The position numbers and the translations under genes were made by a program. Below are positions 28,361-36,567 of a DNA stretch of 64,000 bases, in pieces. Position 1 is the first letter of the stretch. Each line of letters begins with the position of its first letter. The notes beneath the pieces are model-generated. The model was not told the DNA's origin, searched no databases, and was given only the letters and a program-made list of their open reading frames with translations. The DNA is from Candidatus Gaiellasilicea maunaloa. GTDB taxonomy: Bacteria; Actinomycetota; Thermoleophilia; Gaiellales; Gaiellaceae. The stretch is from positions 1 through 64,000 of the forward strand of contig JANDLU010000002.1 of NCBI GenBank assembly GCA_024330215.1. The letters are read 5' to 3'.

Positions 28361-29606
28361 CGATCGAGGGTTCCGGGGCGGGATCGACCTGCACGGGGTC
28401 GTCCCGTCGCTCGAGCGTTCGCACGTCGCGGCTGAGGAAGGCACCTCCCATCGCCACGACGCAGATCCCGAAAGCAACCCACAAGGTCGCGGAGACGCCG
28501 ATCGCCGCCGAGACGGGCCCGACGATCGAGAGCCCGATCGGGATCGCCACGAACGATCCGAGCGCGTCGTAGGAGCTGACGCGTGAAAGCGCTTCCTGCG
28601 GCACGTGTTGCTGGAGCGTCGTGTCCCAATAGACGCCAAACAGCTCGAGCCCGATCCCGGCCAGAAGCGCAAATCCGGCGATCGCGACCGTCGGCAGCTC
28701 GAGCGCCAGCGCCGCGAGCGGCAGAGTCCAGAAGAGCAGGGCGATCTGCCCGACGAGTAGGGGTCGCCGTGGCTTCAGTCGTAGCGTGATCAGTCCTCCC
28801 AGTACCAACCCCGCGGCTCCCGCAGCCGAGATCGCGCCCCAGGCAGCCGCCCCACCCAGTGCTTCCTGGGCGACGACGGGGCCGAGCACGCCCGTCGAGC
28901 CGTTCGAGGCCATGTTTCCGAACAGCGCGGAGATCACGATCACCCACAACCATTGACGCGACCGGAACTCCTGCCAGCCCTCCCTCAGGTCGTGGAGGAC
29001 GGACGACGCTGCCTTGATCGTTCCGGGAAGCCGCATGAACACCAACACGCCTGCGCTCAGGAAGTACGTCCCAGCGTCGAAGGCGATCGCCCAACCCGAC
29101 CCCACCGCCGCGACCGCGATGCCGCCGGCCGCGGTGCCGAAGACCAGTGCCGCGTTCGTCGTCAGCCGCAGGAGCGCGTTCGCCTGCTGGAGGAGCGGAG
29201 CGCTCACCGTCTGCGGCACGATCCCGGTCGAGGCGGGGAAGAAGAACGACGATGCGATTCCACGGACGACTTGGAGCGCGGCGAAGTGCCAGATCTCCGC
29301 ACTGCCGGTCAGGAGTAGGATCGCCGCCGCTGCTTGAGCCGCGCCGCTCAGAACGTTCGACCCGACGAGGACGAAATGGCGTGGCAGCCTGTCTGCGAAG
29401 ACGCCGCCGATAAGCACGAAGACGATCTGAGGCAGCCACGCGGCCATCAGGACGAGGCCGAGCGCGGTTGGCGATCCTTCGAGCTCGTCGATGACCGCGA
29501 ACGCGAGCGCGACAGGCGCCACGGCGCTGCCGATATAGGACGCGAAGCGGCCTATGAAGAGCAGTCGGAACTCACGCTCGCGGAGCGGCGCGAGGCTAGC
29601 TTTCAC
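28344..29606 (-). CDS. MFS transporter (drug/efflux type)
   Basis: The protein has 420 residues and 12 predicted helices. The N-terminus LREREFRLLFIGRFASYIGSAVAPVALAFAV is typical of MFS-3 (enterobactin/drug exporter-like) proteins. The loop 2-3 motif GGVFADRLPRH follows. It starts with GTG 29606, overlapping the end of the upstream metallo-beta-lactamase-fold gene by 11 bases. It is the last gene of a five-gene minus-strand run. Confidence 0.9.
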   Translation of the reverse strand: MKASLAPLREREFRLLFIGRFASYIGSAVAPVALAFAVIDELEGSPTALGLVLMAAWLPQIVFVLIGGVFADRLPRHFVLVGSNVLSGAAQAAAAILLLTGSAEIWHFAALQVVRGIASSFFFPASTGIVPQTVSAPLLQQANALLRLTTNAALVFGTAAGGIAVAAVGSGWAIAFDAGTYFLSAGVLVFMRLPGTIKAASSVLHDLREGWQEFRSRQWLWVIVISALFGNMASNGSTGVLGPVVAQEALGGAAAWGAISAAGAAGLVLGGLITLRLKPRRPLLVGQIALLFWTLPLAALALELPTVAIAGFALLAGIGLELFGVYWDTTLQQHVPQEALSRVSSYDALGSFVAIPIGLSIVGPVSAAIGVSATLWVAFGICVVAMGGAFLSRDVRTLERRDDPVQVDPAPEPSIVTPTP

Positions 29607-30468
29607 GCCGTTTCTCGGCCCAGCGGGCAAGCCCTGCGTACGACTGCCAGAACGGCATCGCGCGCTCGTACGCGTCTGCCTCTTCCGGCGGTAGATCGGC
29701 CTTCGCGGCTGCAACGAACTCGGCCTCCGTGGCGCCGCGCTCGAGGCGCCCGACCCAGACGGCGAGCCGCTCGCGCAGCTCGGCGAGATGGCGCTCGACA
29801 TCGTCTGCGACCCCGAAGTGGATCAGCGCGAGCCGTTCGGGCGCACGCCGCTCGATCTCGTCGAGTGTCCGTCCCCAGGCCTCGACGTCGACGTCGGGTG
29901 GCGGTGTCGGCGGAAACACGCTCAGCGCAGGCTGGATCCGGACGCCTGCCGCGTCGCCTGCGTAGAGGATCGCGCCGTCGAAGTAGCAGACGTGGTGCGA
30001 GGCGTGGCCCGGGGCGGCAAAGACCTCGAGCCCGACGGCGCGACCGGGCGAGGCTTGTGTTTCAGAAACACAAAGTCGGATGTTCGCCTCCGGCACGGGC
30101 GCGAGCTCACCCCAGAGCTCGTCGAAAGCCTCGCCGTAGAGCCGCCGCGCGCTCCGCTCGAGCCGGCTCGGATCGACGAGGTGCGGGGCACCGACCTCTG
30201 AGACCCAGACGGTCAGCTCGGGGTTCTCGCGCACGAGGGTGCCGGCGGCGCCCGCGTGATCGAGATGGATATGGGAGAGGAGGAGGTGCTTGACGTCGCC
30301 GAGCTCGACGCCGCGCTCCGCGAGCCCGGCTTTCAGCGCGGGCAGGCACGAAGCCGGGCCGCAGTCGAAGAGGGTCAGTCCCTCGGACGTGTCCAGAAGG
30401 TACGCGCCGATCGTCTTCGGGACACCGAGGTGGAGCAGGTCGAGCGGCTCGTGGGCGGGAGAACCCAA
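29596..30468 (-). CDS. Metallo-beta-lactamase-fold hydrolase
   Basis: The protein has 290 residues. The metal site is SHIHLDHAG (His66, His68, Asp70, His71), with further ligands in APGHASHHV, YAGDAAG and LALIHFG. This group of hydrolases includes glyoxalase II-like and lactonase-like enzymes; the substrate is unknown. The only plausible start is TTG 30468, which lies inside a 23-bp palindrome shared with the metB stop. It overlaps the MFS gene downstream. Confidence 0.88.
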   Translation of the reverse strand: MGSPAHEPLDLLHLGVPKTIGAYLLDTSEGLTLFDCGPASCLPALKAGLAERGVELGDVKHLLLSHIHLDHAGAAGTLVRENPELTVWVSEVGAPHLVDPSRLERSARRLYGEAFDELWGELAPVPEANIRLCVSETQASPGRAVGLEVFAAPGHASHHVCYFDGAILYAGDAAGVRIQPALSVFPPTPPPDVDVEAWGRTLDEIERRAPERLALIHFGVADDVERHLAELRERLAVWVGRLERGATEAEFVAAAKADLPPEEADAYERAMPFWQSYAGLARWAEKRRES

Positions 30469-30487
30469 GTAACAGTGTGTTACTTGG
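30465..30487. repeat. Palindrome spanning metB stop and hydrolase start
   Basis: Arms CCAAGTAACA and TGTTACTTGG (10 bp, perfect) are separated by GTG. On the minus strand it holds the TAA stop of metB (30482-30480) and the TTG start of the hydrolase (30468-30466). It is AT-rich compared with its surroundings. It could be an operator or a translational hairpin; no U-tract follows. Confidence 0.75.
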
Positions 30488-31625
30488 CGTGCGCCGCCGC
30501 GGGGACGAGCGCGGCGGCGAGATCCGAGATCAGGTCATCGACCGACTCGATCCCAACCGAGAGCCGGATCAGGTTCCGCGGGGCGGCGAACGGGGCGTCG
30601 GCGGTCGAGGCATGGGTCATCCGGGCCGGGTGCTCGATCAGGCTCTCGACTCCGCCGAGCGATTCCGCGAGCTGGAAGAGCTTCGTCCGGGCGACGAGCT
30701 CGACGGCCTCGTCCTCCGTCTCGGTGAGGAAGGAGATCATCCCGCCGAAGTCGCGCATCTGGCGCTTCGCGATCTCGTGGCCGGGATGCGATTCGAGCCC
30801 TGGATAGAGCACCTGGGTCACCGTCGGCTGCTCCTCGAGCCAGCCGGCGATCGTGCGCGCGTTCTCGCAGTGCTGGCGCATCCGGACGGCGAGCGTCTTC
30901 AACCCGCGCAGGACGAGCCAGCAGTCGAACGGGCCGGGCACCGCGCCGAGCGACTTCTGGAGGAAGTAGAGGCGCTCCGCGATCGTCGGGTCGTTCGTGG
31001 CGACAAAGCCGCCGACGACATCCGAGTGACCGCCGAGGTACTTCGTCGTCGAATGGAGGACGGCGTCGGCGCCGACGTCGAGCGGGTTCTGCAGGAAGGG
31101 CGTCGCGAAGGTGTTGTCGACGACGACGAGCGCGCCGGCCGCGTGCGCCGCCTCGGCGGCCGCCCGGATGTCGACGACGTTCAGCATCGGATTCGACGGC
31201 GACTCGATCCAGACCATCCGCGTGTTACCGTCGAGATGCTCCGCAAGGTTCGCGAACTCCGCGGCCGGCACGTAGTCGAAGAGGTAGCCCTTCGGCTCGT
31301 AGACCTGCGAGGTCATCCGGTAGACGCCGCCGTAGACGTCCGCGATCAGGACGACGCGCTCGCCCGGGTTGACGAGGTGCATCAACGTCGTCGTCGCGCC
31401 GAGGCCCGACGAGAACGCGATTCCGTGCTCGGCGTTCTCGAGCGAGGCGAGGGCCGTCTGGAGCGCAGTCCTCGTCGGGTTCGCGACCCGCGCGTAGTCG
31501 TAGCCCTTGTGCTCGCCGACCGTTTCCTGGACGAAGGTCGATGTCTGGTAGATCGGAGTGATGATCGCGCCCGTCGCCGGGTCCGGTTCCTGCCCCTCGT
31601 GGATCGCACGGGTCTCGAAGTCCAT
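30480..31625 (-). CDS. metB: Cystathionine gamma-synthase/lyase (PLP)
   Basis: The protein has 381 residues. It is of the Cys/Met metabolism PLP family with the cofactor lysine Lys195 in HSTTKYLGGHSD and the phosphate-binding YARVANPTRTALQ and SSGLGATTT. As synthase it joins O-acyl-homoserine and cysteine; lyase activity is common in Actinobacteria and cannot be separated by eye. ATG 31625 follows the stop of the glycosylase-like gene with no gap. Confidence 0.9.
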   Translation of the reverse strand: MDFETRAIHEGQEPDPATGAIITPIYQTSTFVQETVGEHKGYDYARVANPTRTALQTALASLENAEHGIAFSSGLGATTTLMHLVNPGERVVLIADVYGGVYRMTSQVYEPKGYLFDYVPAAEFANLAEHLDGNTRMVWIESPSNPMLNVVDIRAAAEAAHAAGALVVVDNTFATPFLQNPLDVGADAVLHSTTKYLGGHSDVVGGFVATNDPTIAERLYFLQKSLGAVPGPFDCWLVLRGLKTLAVRMRQHCENARTIAGWLEEQPTVTQVLYPGLESHPGHEIAKRQMRDFGGMISFLTETEDEAVELVARTKLFQLAESLGGVESLIEHPARMTHASTADAPFAAPRNLIRLSVGIESVDDLISDLAAALVPAAAHAK

Positions 31626-32624
31626 CTAGCGAACGATCCTAGCGGCGCTCAACCAGGCCGCGAGGTCGCCCAGCGCCTCGTCCAGGCGCGACGTGTCGCC
31701 CCAGGCGCCGAGCAGCTCGAGCTCGCCGGTCTTCCGGTCGAAGCGAGGCTCGGCTCGGCCCACGACCTCGGCGCCGACGAGCAGCGGGAGGACGTAGTAG
31801 CCGTACTCGCGCTTCGCCTTCGGGACGAACATCTCGAGCCGGTAGCGGAAGCCCCAGAGCGCCTCGGCGCGGTCGCGGTCGTAGACGAGCCGGTCGAAGG
31901 GGGAGAGGAGAACGGCGCGGTCGAGGATTGGGCCGTCGACCGCCTCCGGATGCGCGTGCCACTCGCCGCGGACAAGACGCACGCCCTGCGCGCGGAAGCG
32001 CTGCTCGGCGCGGATCCGCTCCGCGTCGCGGACCGACACCGTCTCAGTCTCCGGCCACCAGCGCTTCGCGAGATCCCACAACCGCTCGCCGCTCCTGCGC
32101 CCCACGACGGTGATCTCGCCGTAGAGGTGCAGCGACGCCAGCATGAGGCCGACCATCCGCGAGCCGTACCAACGGTGGTCGCGCTTCTCGCCCTTCGCCC
32201 GATCCTCGAGGTCGCGGGAGAGGAGCGGGCCGCGCCGATCGAGCTCGCGCAGGACGTAGTTGCGGAACGCACGGTTCTCGGTCAGGAATTCGTGCACCCA
32301 GCGCTCGCTCTTGTACCGGCGCGAGCGCCGAAAGTTGCGGATCCGGGCGCGCACGAGCGGCAGGTCCTCGATCGGGTAGATGAACGCGTCGTACTCGAAG
32401 AGGACACGCTCCTCCCAGAGCAGCCGGTCGAGCTCGGCGCGGTCATAGCTCGGCCCGAGCCGGCTGAAGAGGACGAGGTGCTGCGGCGTCGCCACCGGCG
32501 AGACGACGTCGATCTGGAGGAAGCCGAGACGCCGGACGGTCGAGAGCACATCCGTCGCCGAGCCGTCGAGGAGTTGAGCTCGGACGGCGATCGTGCGAGC
32601 CTCCTCGAGCGAGACGACCGTCAC
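31626..32624 (-). CDS. YcaQ-like winged-helix DNA glycosylase, copy 1
   Basis: The protein has 332 residues and belongs to the HTH_42 family (tandem winged helices), which includes AlkZ and YcaQ/AlkX, glycosylases that unhook DNA interstrand crosslinks and bulky alkyl adducts. The catalytic Q-hydrophobic-D motif of the YcaQ branch is present as QID (residues 37-39) in LGFLQIDVVS. Other shared blocks are YDAFIYPIEDLPL and the late LLSPFDRLVYDRDRA with YGYYVLP. The GTG start overlaps the stop of copy 2 by 4 bases. Confidence 0.85.
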   Translation of the reverse strand: MTVVSLEEARTIAVRAQLLDGSATDVLSTVRRLGFLQIDVVSPVATPQHLVLFSRLGPSYDRAELDRLLWEERVLFEYDAFIYPIEDLPLVRARIRNFRRSRRYKSERWVHEFLTENRAFRNYVLRELDRRGPLLSRDLEDRAKGEKRDHRWYGSRMVGLMLASLHLYGEITVVGRRSGERLWDLAKRWWPETETVSVRDAERIRAEQRFRAQGVRLVRGEWHAHPEAVDGPILDRAVLLSPFDRLVYDRDRAEALWGFRYRLEMFVPKAKREYGYYVLPLLVGAEVVGRAEPRFDRKTGELELLGAWGDTSRLDEALGDLAAWLSAARIVR

Positions 32625-33763
32625 CGGCGCACCTCTTCCAGTCCGATCGTGCGCGCGAGCCGAGCGAGCGCGCGATCGAGGGCATCGTCGAGTGCGCCGG
32701 ATGCGCGGACGCCTTCCTCGCGATGGAAGGCCTTGACTACGAGCCGTCCCTCCGCCCGCTCCGACTTCAGATCTGCCCGGCCCACGATCCGATCGCCGCG
32801 CAGGAATGGAAGCACGTAGTAGCCGTATTGCCGCTGCGGCGCGGGCTTGTAGACCTCGATCAGATGGTCGAAGCCGAGGATCCGCCGCGCGAAGGGCCGG
32901 TCCCAGAGGAGGTTGTCGAACGGGGACAGGAGAACGGCCGCCGTCGGAGCGGGCAGGTCGAGCTCTGCGCCCGCGAGCACGTAGATCGGGGCGCCGCCGT
33001 CGTCCACCGAGAGCTCAGCGAGCAGCCCGTCGCGGCTGAGGTCTGCGAGCGCCGGCCGGACCGTCGCAGCCCCGCCTCTCAGCCGCCAGTGCTCGACGAT
33101 CCCCGCTGCGGTGAGCGCGCCACGCGCCCGCACGGCCCGCAGCGCAAGGCGGCGCAACCGCTCCGGCTCCTCCGGCTCCGGCAGCGCCAGCACCTCAGGC
33201 GGAATCACCCGCTCGGTCAGGTCGTAGAGCCGCTGGAAGCCCTGGCGCCCGGCCACCGCGAGCCGGCCGTGATTCCAGAGCCGCTCGAGAGTCGCCTTCG
33301 CAGGCTTCCAGCTCCACATCCCGCCCTCGGCCGCGCCCTCGAAGTGGCGCGAGGGGAGCGGTCCCCGCTCGCCGATCTCGGCGAGGATCTCCTCCGCCAG
33401 GTGCGGGTGCGTCCGTTCGACGTCGCCGTACCAGCGGCGGCCGCCGTTTCGCATCGCAGGCCGGAAGAGCGGCCAGTCCTCGATCGGGAGGAGGCACGCC
33501 TCGTGGGCCCAGTACTCGAAGATCCGGCCGCTCCGAAGCAGGCGCGAGACGGAGTCGCGCGGGTAGTCGCCGACCCGGGACGCGAGCGCGATCCGGTCGC
33601 TGCGCTCGACGGTCGAGATCGAGTCGAGCTGGACGCACGAGAGCCGTCGGATCGCCGCTTCCACCTCGACCCGCCGCGCGCGGCGATACCGGGAGCCGTA
33701 GCGCTGCGCGGTGATTGCCAGCCGCCGGACCGCGGTCGCGCTCACCGTACTCTTGGCGGTCAT
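32621..33763 (-). CDS. YcaQ-like winged-helix DNA glycosylase, copy 2
   Basis: The protein has 380 residues. It is a diverged paralogue of the gene behind it, with motif QLD (residues 45-47) in LSCVQLDSIS, then YWAHEACLLPIEDWPLF, LLSPFDNLLWDR and YGYYVLPFL. The start is ATG 33763, or possibly GTG 33745. ATG 33763 abuts the ATG of the divergent DUF218 gene (CATATG), so no leader is left for either gene. First gene of the minus-strand run to 28344. Confidence 0.85.
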   Translation of the reverse strand: MTAKSTVSATAVRRLAITAQRYGSRYRRARRVEVEAAIRRLSCVQLDSISTVERSDRIALASRVGDYPRDSVSRLLRSGRIFEYWAHEACLLPIEDWPLFRPAMRNGGRRWYGDVERTHPHLAEEILAEIGERGPLPSRHFEGAAEGGMWSWKPAKATLERLWNHGRLAVAGRQGFQRLYDLTERVIPPEVLALPEPEEPERLRRLALRAVRARGALTAAGIVEHWRLRGGAATVRPALADLSRDGLLAELSVDDGGAPIYVLAGAELDLPAPTAAVLLSPFDNLLWDRPFARRILGFDHLIEVYKPAPQRQYGYYVLPFLRGDRIVGRADLKSERAEGRLVVKAFHREEGVRASGALDDALDRALARLARTIGLEEVRR

Positions 33764-34279
33764 ATGCGGCCGGCCCTCCTCGTTCTTGCGCTCACGGCGT
33801 TCGGCGCGCTCGCCGTCGCGAGCGTCCTTCTCTTCATCCTCTACGACGACGACGCGGTGACGACGGCCGATGCCGTCGTCGTACTGGCCGGGAGCAGGTT
33901 CCGGCTTCCGGTCGGCCTCGAGCTCGTCGAGCGCGGCGTCGCGCCCGTACTCGTGATCTCGGACGGCCTCGATCCCCGCTCCCCGCGGGCGAACAGCCTC
34001 TGCCGAGAGCGGGCGCAGGTGCTCTGCCCCAAGCCCGATCCGTACTCGACGCGAGGCGAGGCCAGGCTCATCGCTCGCCTCGCGGCCGAGCGCGGCTGGG
34101 ACTCGATCGTCGTCGTCAGCTCGCGCTTCCACCTCTTCCGCGCGCGAATCCTGATCGAGCGCTGCTACCGCGGCCGGCTCGCGTTCGTCGGCGCGCCGAC
34201 ACAGTGGTGGCGCTGGCCGGTGGCGATCGGCTCCGAATGGATGAAGCTCGCCGTCGCGGGCGTGGAGCGGGACTGTTGA
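33764..34279 (+). CDS. DUF218 (YdcF/SanA-like) membrane-anchored protein
   Basis: The protein has 171 residues. An N-terminal membrane helix (about 3-27) is followed by a DUF218 domain: ADAVVVLAGSRFRLPVGLELV, DPYSTRGEARLIA and VVSSRFHLFRARILIERCY. The family is linked to envelope and vancomycin-barrier phenotypes in E. coli (SanA); its reaction is unknown. It overlaps the methyltransferase start by 4 bases (TTGA). Confidence 0.85.
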   Translation: MRPALLVLALTAFGALAVASVLLFILYDDDAVTTADAVVVLAGSRFRLPVGLELVERGVAPVLVISDGLDPRSPRANSLCRERAQVLCPKPDPYSTRGEARLIARLAAERGWDSIVVVSSRFHLFRARILIERCYRGRLAFVGAPTQWWRWPVAIGSEWMKLAVAGVERDC

Positions 34280-34911
34280 CGTCGTTCGAGGAGTTCGCGC
34301 GCGAGCACCTACCCGCCCCGCCGGCGCGGCTGCTCGAAGTGGGGTGCGGCCAGGGAGAGCTGACGACGACGCTCTCGGTCGCGGGCTACGACGTGCTCGG
34401 AATCGATCCGGCCGCCCCGCTCGGCGATCTCTTCCGCCGGCTGACGCTCGAGGAGCTCGACGAGCCGGGGCCGTACGACGGCGTCATCGCAGGTCGCTCG
34501 CTCCACCACATCCGCGATCTCGAAGCCGCGCTCGACAGGATCGTCTCCCTGCTCAGGCCGGATGGGGTGCTCGTCGTCGAGGAATTCGCCTGGGATCGAC
34601 TCGACAAGCCGACTCTCGAGTGGTTCCACGAGCAACGACGCGCGGTTGCCGCTACGGGAGGCAGCGAGGCTCCGACCTCGGTCGAGACGTTGTGGGAGGA
34701 ATGGGAAGCCGAGCATCTCGGCCTCCATGGCGAGGAGCCGCTCCGCCTCGGTCTCGCCGCCCACTTCGAGGAGCTGGCGTTCGTGTGGACGCCGTACCTC
34801 TACCGATCGCTCGGCGGCGCAGCGGCGGAGGTGCTCGAGCAGGCGCTCGTCGACGCGGGCGAGATCCAGGCGCTCGGCTTTCGCTACGCCGGGAGCCCGA
34901 GACCCGCGTGA
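34276..34911 (+). CDS. SAM-dependent methyltransferase
   Basis: The protein has 211 residues and a class I methyltransferase fold. Motif I is LLEVGCGQGELT, an acidic residue in VLGIDPAAP binds SAM ribose, and GRSLHHIRDLEAAL and LLRPDGVLVVEEF are the post-motifs. It starts with TTG at 34276, inside the TGA of the preceding gene, which suggests coupling. The substrate is unknown. Confidence 0.85.
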   Translation: MTSFEEFAREHLPAPPARLLEVGCGQGELTTTLSVAGYDVLGIDPAAPLGDLFRRLTLEELDEPGPYDGVIAGRSLHHIRDLEAALDRIVSLLRPDGVLVVEEFAWDRLDKPTLEWFHEQRRAVAATGGSEAPTSVETLWEEWEAEHLGLHGEEPLRLGLAAHFEELAFVWTPYLYRSLGGAAAEVLEQALVDAGEIQALGFRYAGSPRPA

Positions 34912-34924
34912 GAACTCGCCTCCG

Positions 34925-35554
34925 CTACGGGCTGGGGTCGGGATCCCACGCAGAGAGGCGGACGCGCGTGAGCTCGGGGCCCTCCACCGGGACGGTGACG
35001 ACGGGCACCCGGATCTCCGGGCAGCCCTGGTAGCGAATCGTCGGGACGGCGCATTCGGCATCGCCGAAGAAGATCGTCAGCGCCCTCCCGGTCGTGATCG
35101 CGCAGGTGATCGCGCCGACCGGGAACACCCTAGAGTTGAGAAACGCCTCGCCTGCGACGCACTTCGGGTCGAGCGTGCGGAGCCGCTCCGGAAGTGTCGA
35201 GACGAGCGTGCCGACGCCGACGCCGTTCCGCAGTCGCTCGCGACGCGAGTCCGTGCTGATGCTCACGAGCTTCTCGCTGCCGCGGCGACCGAGGAGGGCG
35301 ATCCTCCAGACACCGTCCCTGCTCCCGTACTGGAGGTAGCGGAGAGTGCCTCGCGACACGGATCTCGCGGACTCGAACTGAATCGGTTGGCCGAGCGCCG
35401 CTCGCGACTCCTTGAGGCTCATGCCGAGGCGGAGCTTTCCGATTCCTTCTCCGGGTCGGATGAGCGCGTCCCGAGCCGAGGTCGCGCCGGCAAGAGGCGT
35501 GGCGGCCAGCGTGACGAGCGCGAGACCGACCGCGATGCGTGCCGAGACCGCCAC
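34925..35554 (-). CDS. Secreted protein of unknown function
   Basis: The protein has 209 residues and begins with GTG. A Sec signal peptide (about 1-25, ending AGATSA) precedes a mature domain with RPGEGIGKLRLGMSLKESRAALGQP. This pattern occurs in small secreted proteins of Actinobacteria, but I cannot name the family with certainty. Four cysteines in the mature C-terminal half may form disulfides. It converges on the methyltransferase. Confidence 0.75.
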   Translation of the reverse strand: MAVSARIAVGLALVTLAATPLAGATSARDALIRPGEGIGKLRLGMSLKESRAALGQPIQFESARSVSRGTLRYLQYGSRDGVWRIALLGRRGSEKLVSISTDSRRERLRNGVGVGTLVSTLPERLRTLDPKCVAGEAFLNSRVFPVGAITCAITTGRALTIFFGDAECAVPTIRYQGCPEIRVPVVTVPVEGPELTRVRLSAWDPDPSP

Positions 35555-35580
35555 GCTTCAATCATTGCACGCTGCGCAGC

Positions 35581-36567
35581 TCATCGCTCCGATCCGGCCC
35601 CGCCGAGCCTGACGCGTGGGTCGAGCGCCCGGAGGACGAGGTCCGAGAGCAGGTTGGCGAACGTGATCGTGAGCGCGACGACGACCACCACACCGACGAG
35701 GATGTTGCGGTCGTAACCGCTGGCGCCGCTCAGGTTCCGGGCGACGAGGAGGCCGATCCCGTTGAGGCCGAAGACGGTCTCGATGTAGATGGCGGCGACG
35801 ACGATCGTGCCCACGTCGACCGCGAGCATCGCTGCGACCGGCCCGAGCGCGTTTCGGGCGACGTGTCTCGTGATCACCTGTCGCTCGCTCGCGCCCTTGG
35901 CTCGTGCGGTGAGGACGTACTGCTCGCCGAGGTTCTCGACCATGCGCGCGCGGATGATGCGGGTGTAGATCGGGAGGAAGAAGAACGCGAAGGTGAGCCA
36001 GGGGAGCCAGAGGTGGGAGAGCCAGTCGACGACTCCGCCGCACGTGCCGCCGTAGCTGCCGTCGGCGAAGAACGGCGATTCGCCGGTCAACGAGCAGTAG
36101 TTGCCCTCGGGCGCGACGCCGAGGCGGACCGCGAGGACGGCCTTGAGGGCGAGGCCGACGACGAACGGGTGCATGACGATCCCGACGACGGTGAAGAAGA
36201 GGATCCCGCGGTCGAGGAGCGAGCGACGGCGTAGGGCCGAGACGATCCCGAGCGGGAAGGCGAGCAAGAGCGTGACGACGAAGCCGCCGAGCACGAGCGA
36301 GGCCGTGGCAGGGAGGGCGCCGCCGATGATCGCGTTCACCGAGACCGGAGCGACGAGGCTCAGGCTGGTGCCGAGGCTTCCCTCGGTGCCGAGCTCCCAA
36401 GCGAACGTGCCCCACTGGTCGAGCAACGGCTGGTCGAGCCCGAACTGCTTCCGCACGTTGACGTCGGGCTCGACCGGGATCGTCGCGATGACGAGGTAGG
36501 CGAGCAGCGTGAGGACGAGCGTGAGGACGACTCCGCCCGCGAGCCTGCCAACGACGACGCGGAGCAT
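35581..36567 (-). CDS. Oligopeptide/dipeptide ABC permease (DppB type)
   Basis: The protein has 328 residues and six helices. The N-terminus LRVVVGRLAGGVVLTLVLTLLAYLV, the EAA region YVLTARAKGASERQVITRHVARNAL and the end FGLNGIGLL are typical of DppB. An external loop with two cysteines (YCSLTGESPFF ... GGTCGG) is larger than usual. It shares one base with the DppC stop. No binding protein or ATPase lies beside it in this window. Confidence 0.92.
   Translation of the reverse strand: MLRVVVGRLAGGVVLTLVLTLLAYLVIATIPVEPDVNVRKQFGLDQPLLDQWGTFAWELGTEGSLGTSLSLVAPVSVNAIIGGALPATASLVLGGFVVTLLLAFPLGIVSALRRRSLLDRGILFFTVVGIVMHPFVVGLALKAVLAVRLGVAPEGNYCSLTGESPFFADGSYGGTCGGVVDWLSHLWLPWLTFAFFFLPIYTRIIRARMVENLGEQYVLTARAKGASERQVITRHVARNALGPVAAMLAVDVGTIVVAAIYIETVFGLNGIGLLVARNLSGASGYDRNILVGVVVVVALTITFANLLSDLVLRALDPRVRLGGAGSER

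Noticed and set aside
26213-28672. In-frame N-terminal extension of iolD by about 820 codons
   Set aside because: It runs antisense to SDR and MATE genes and has no ThDP-family similarity; ATG 26212 gives the normal IolD length.
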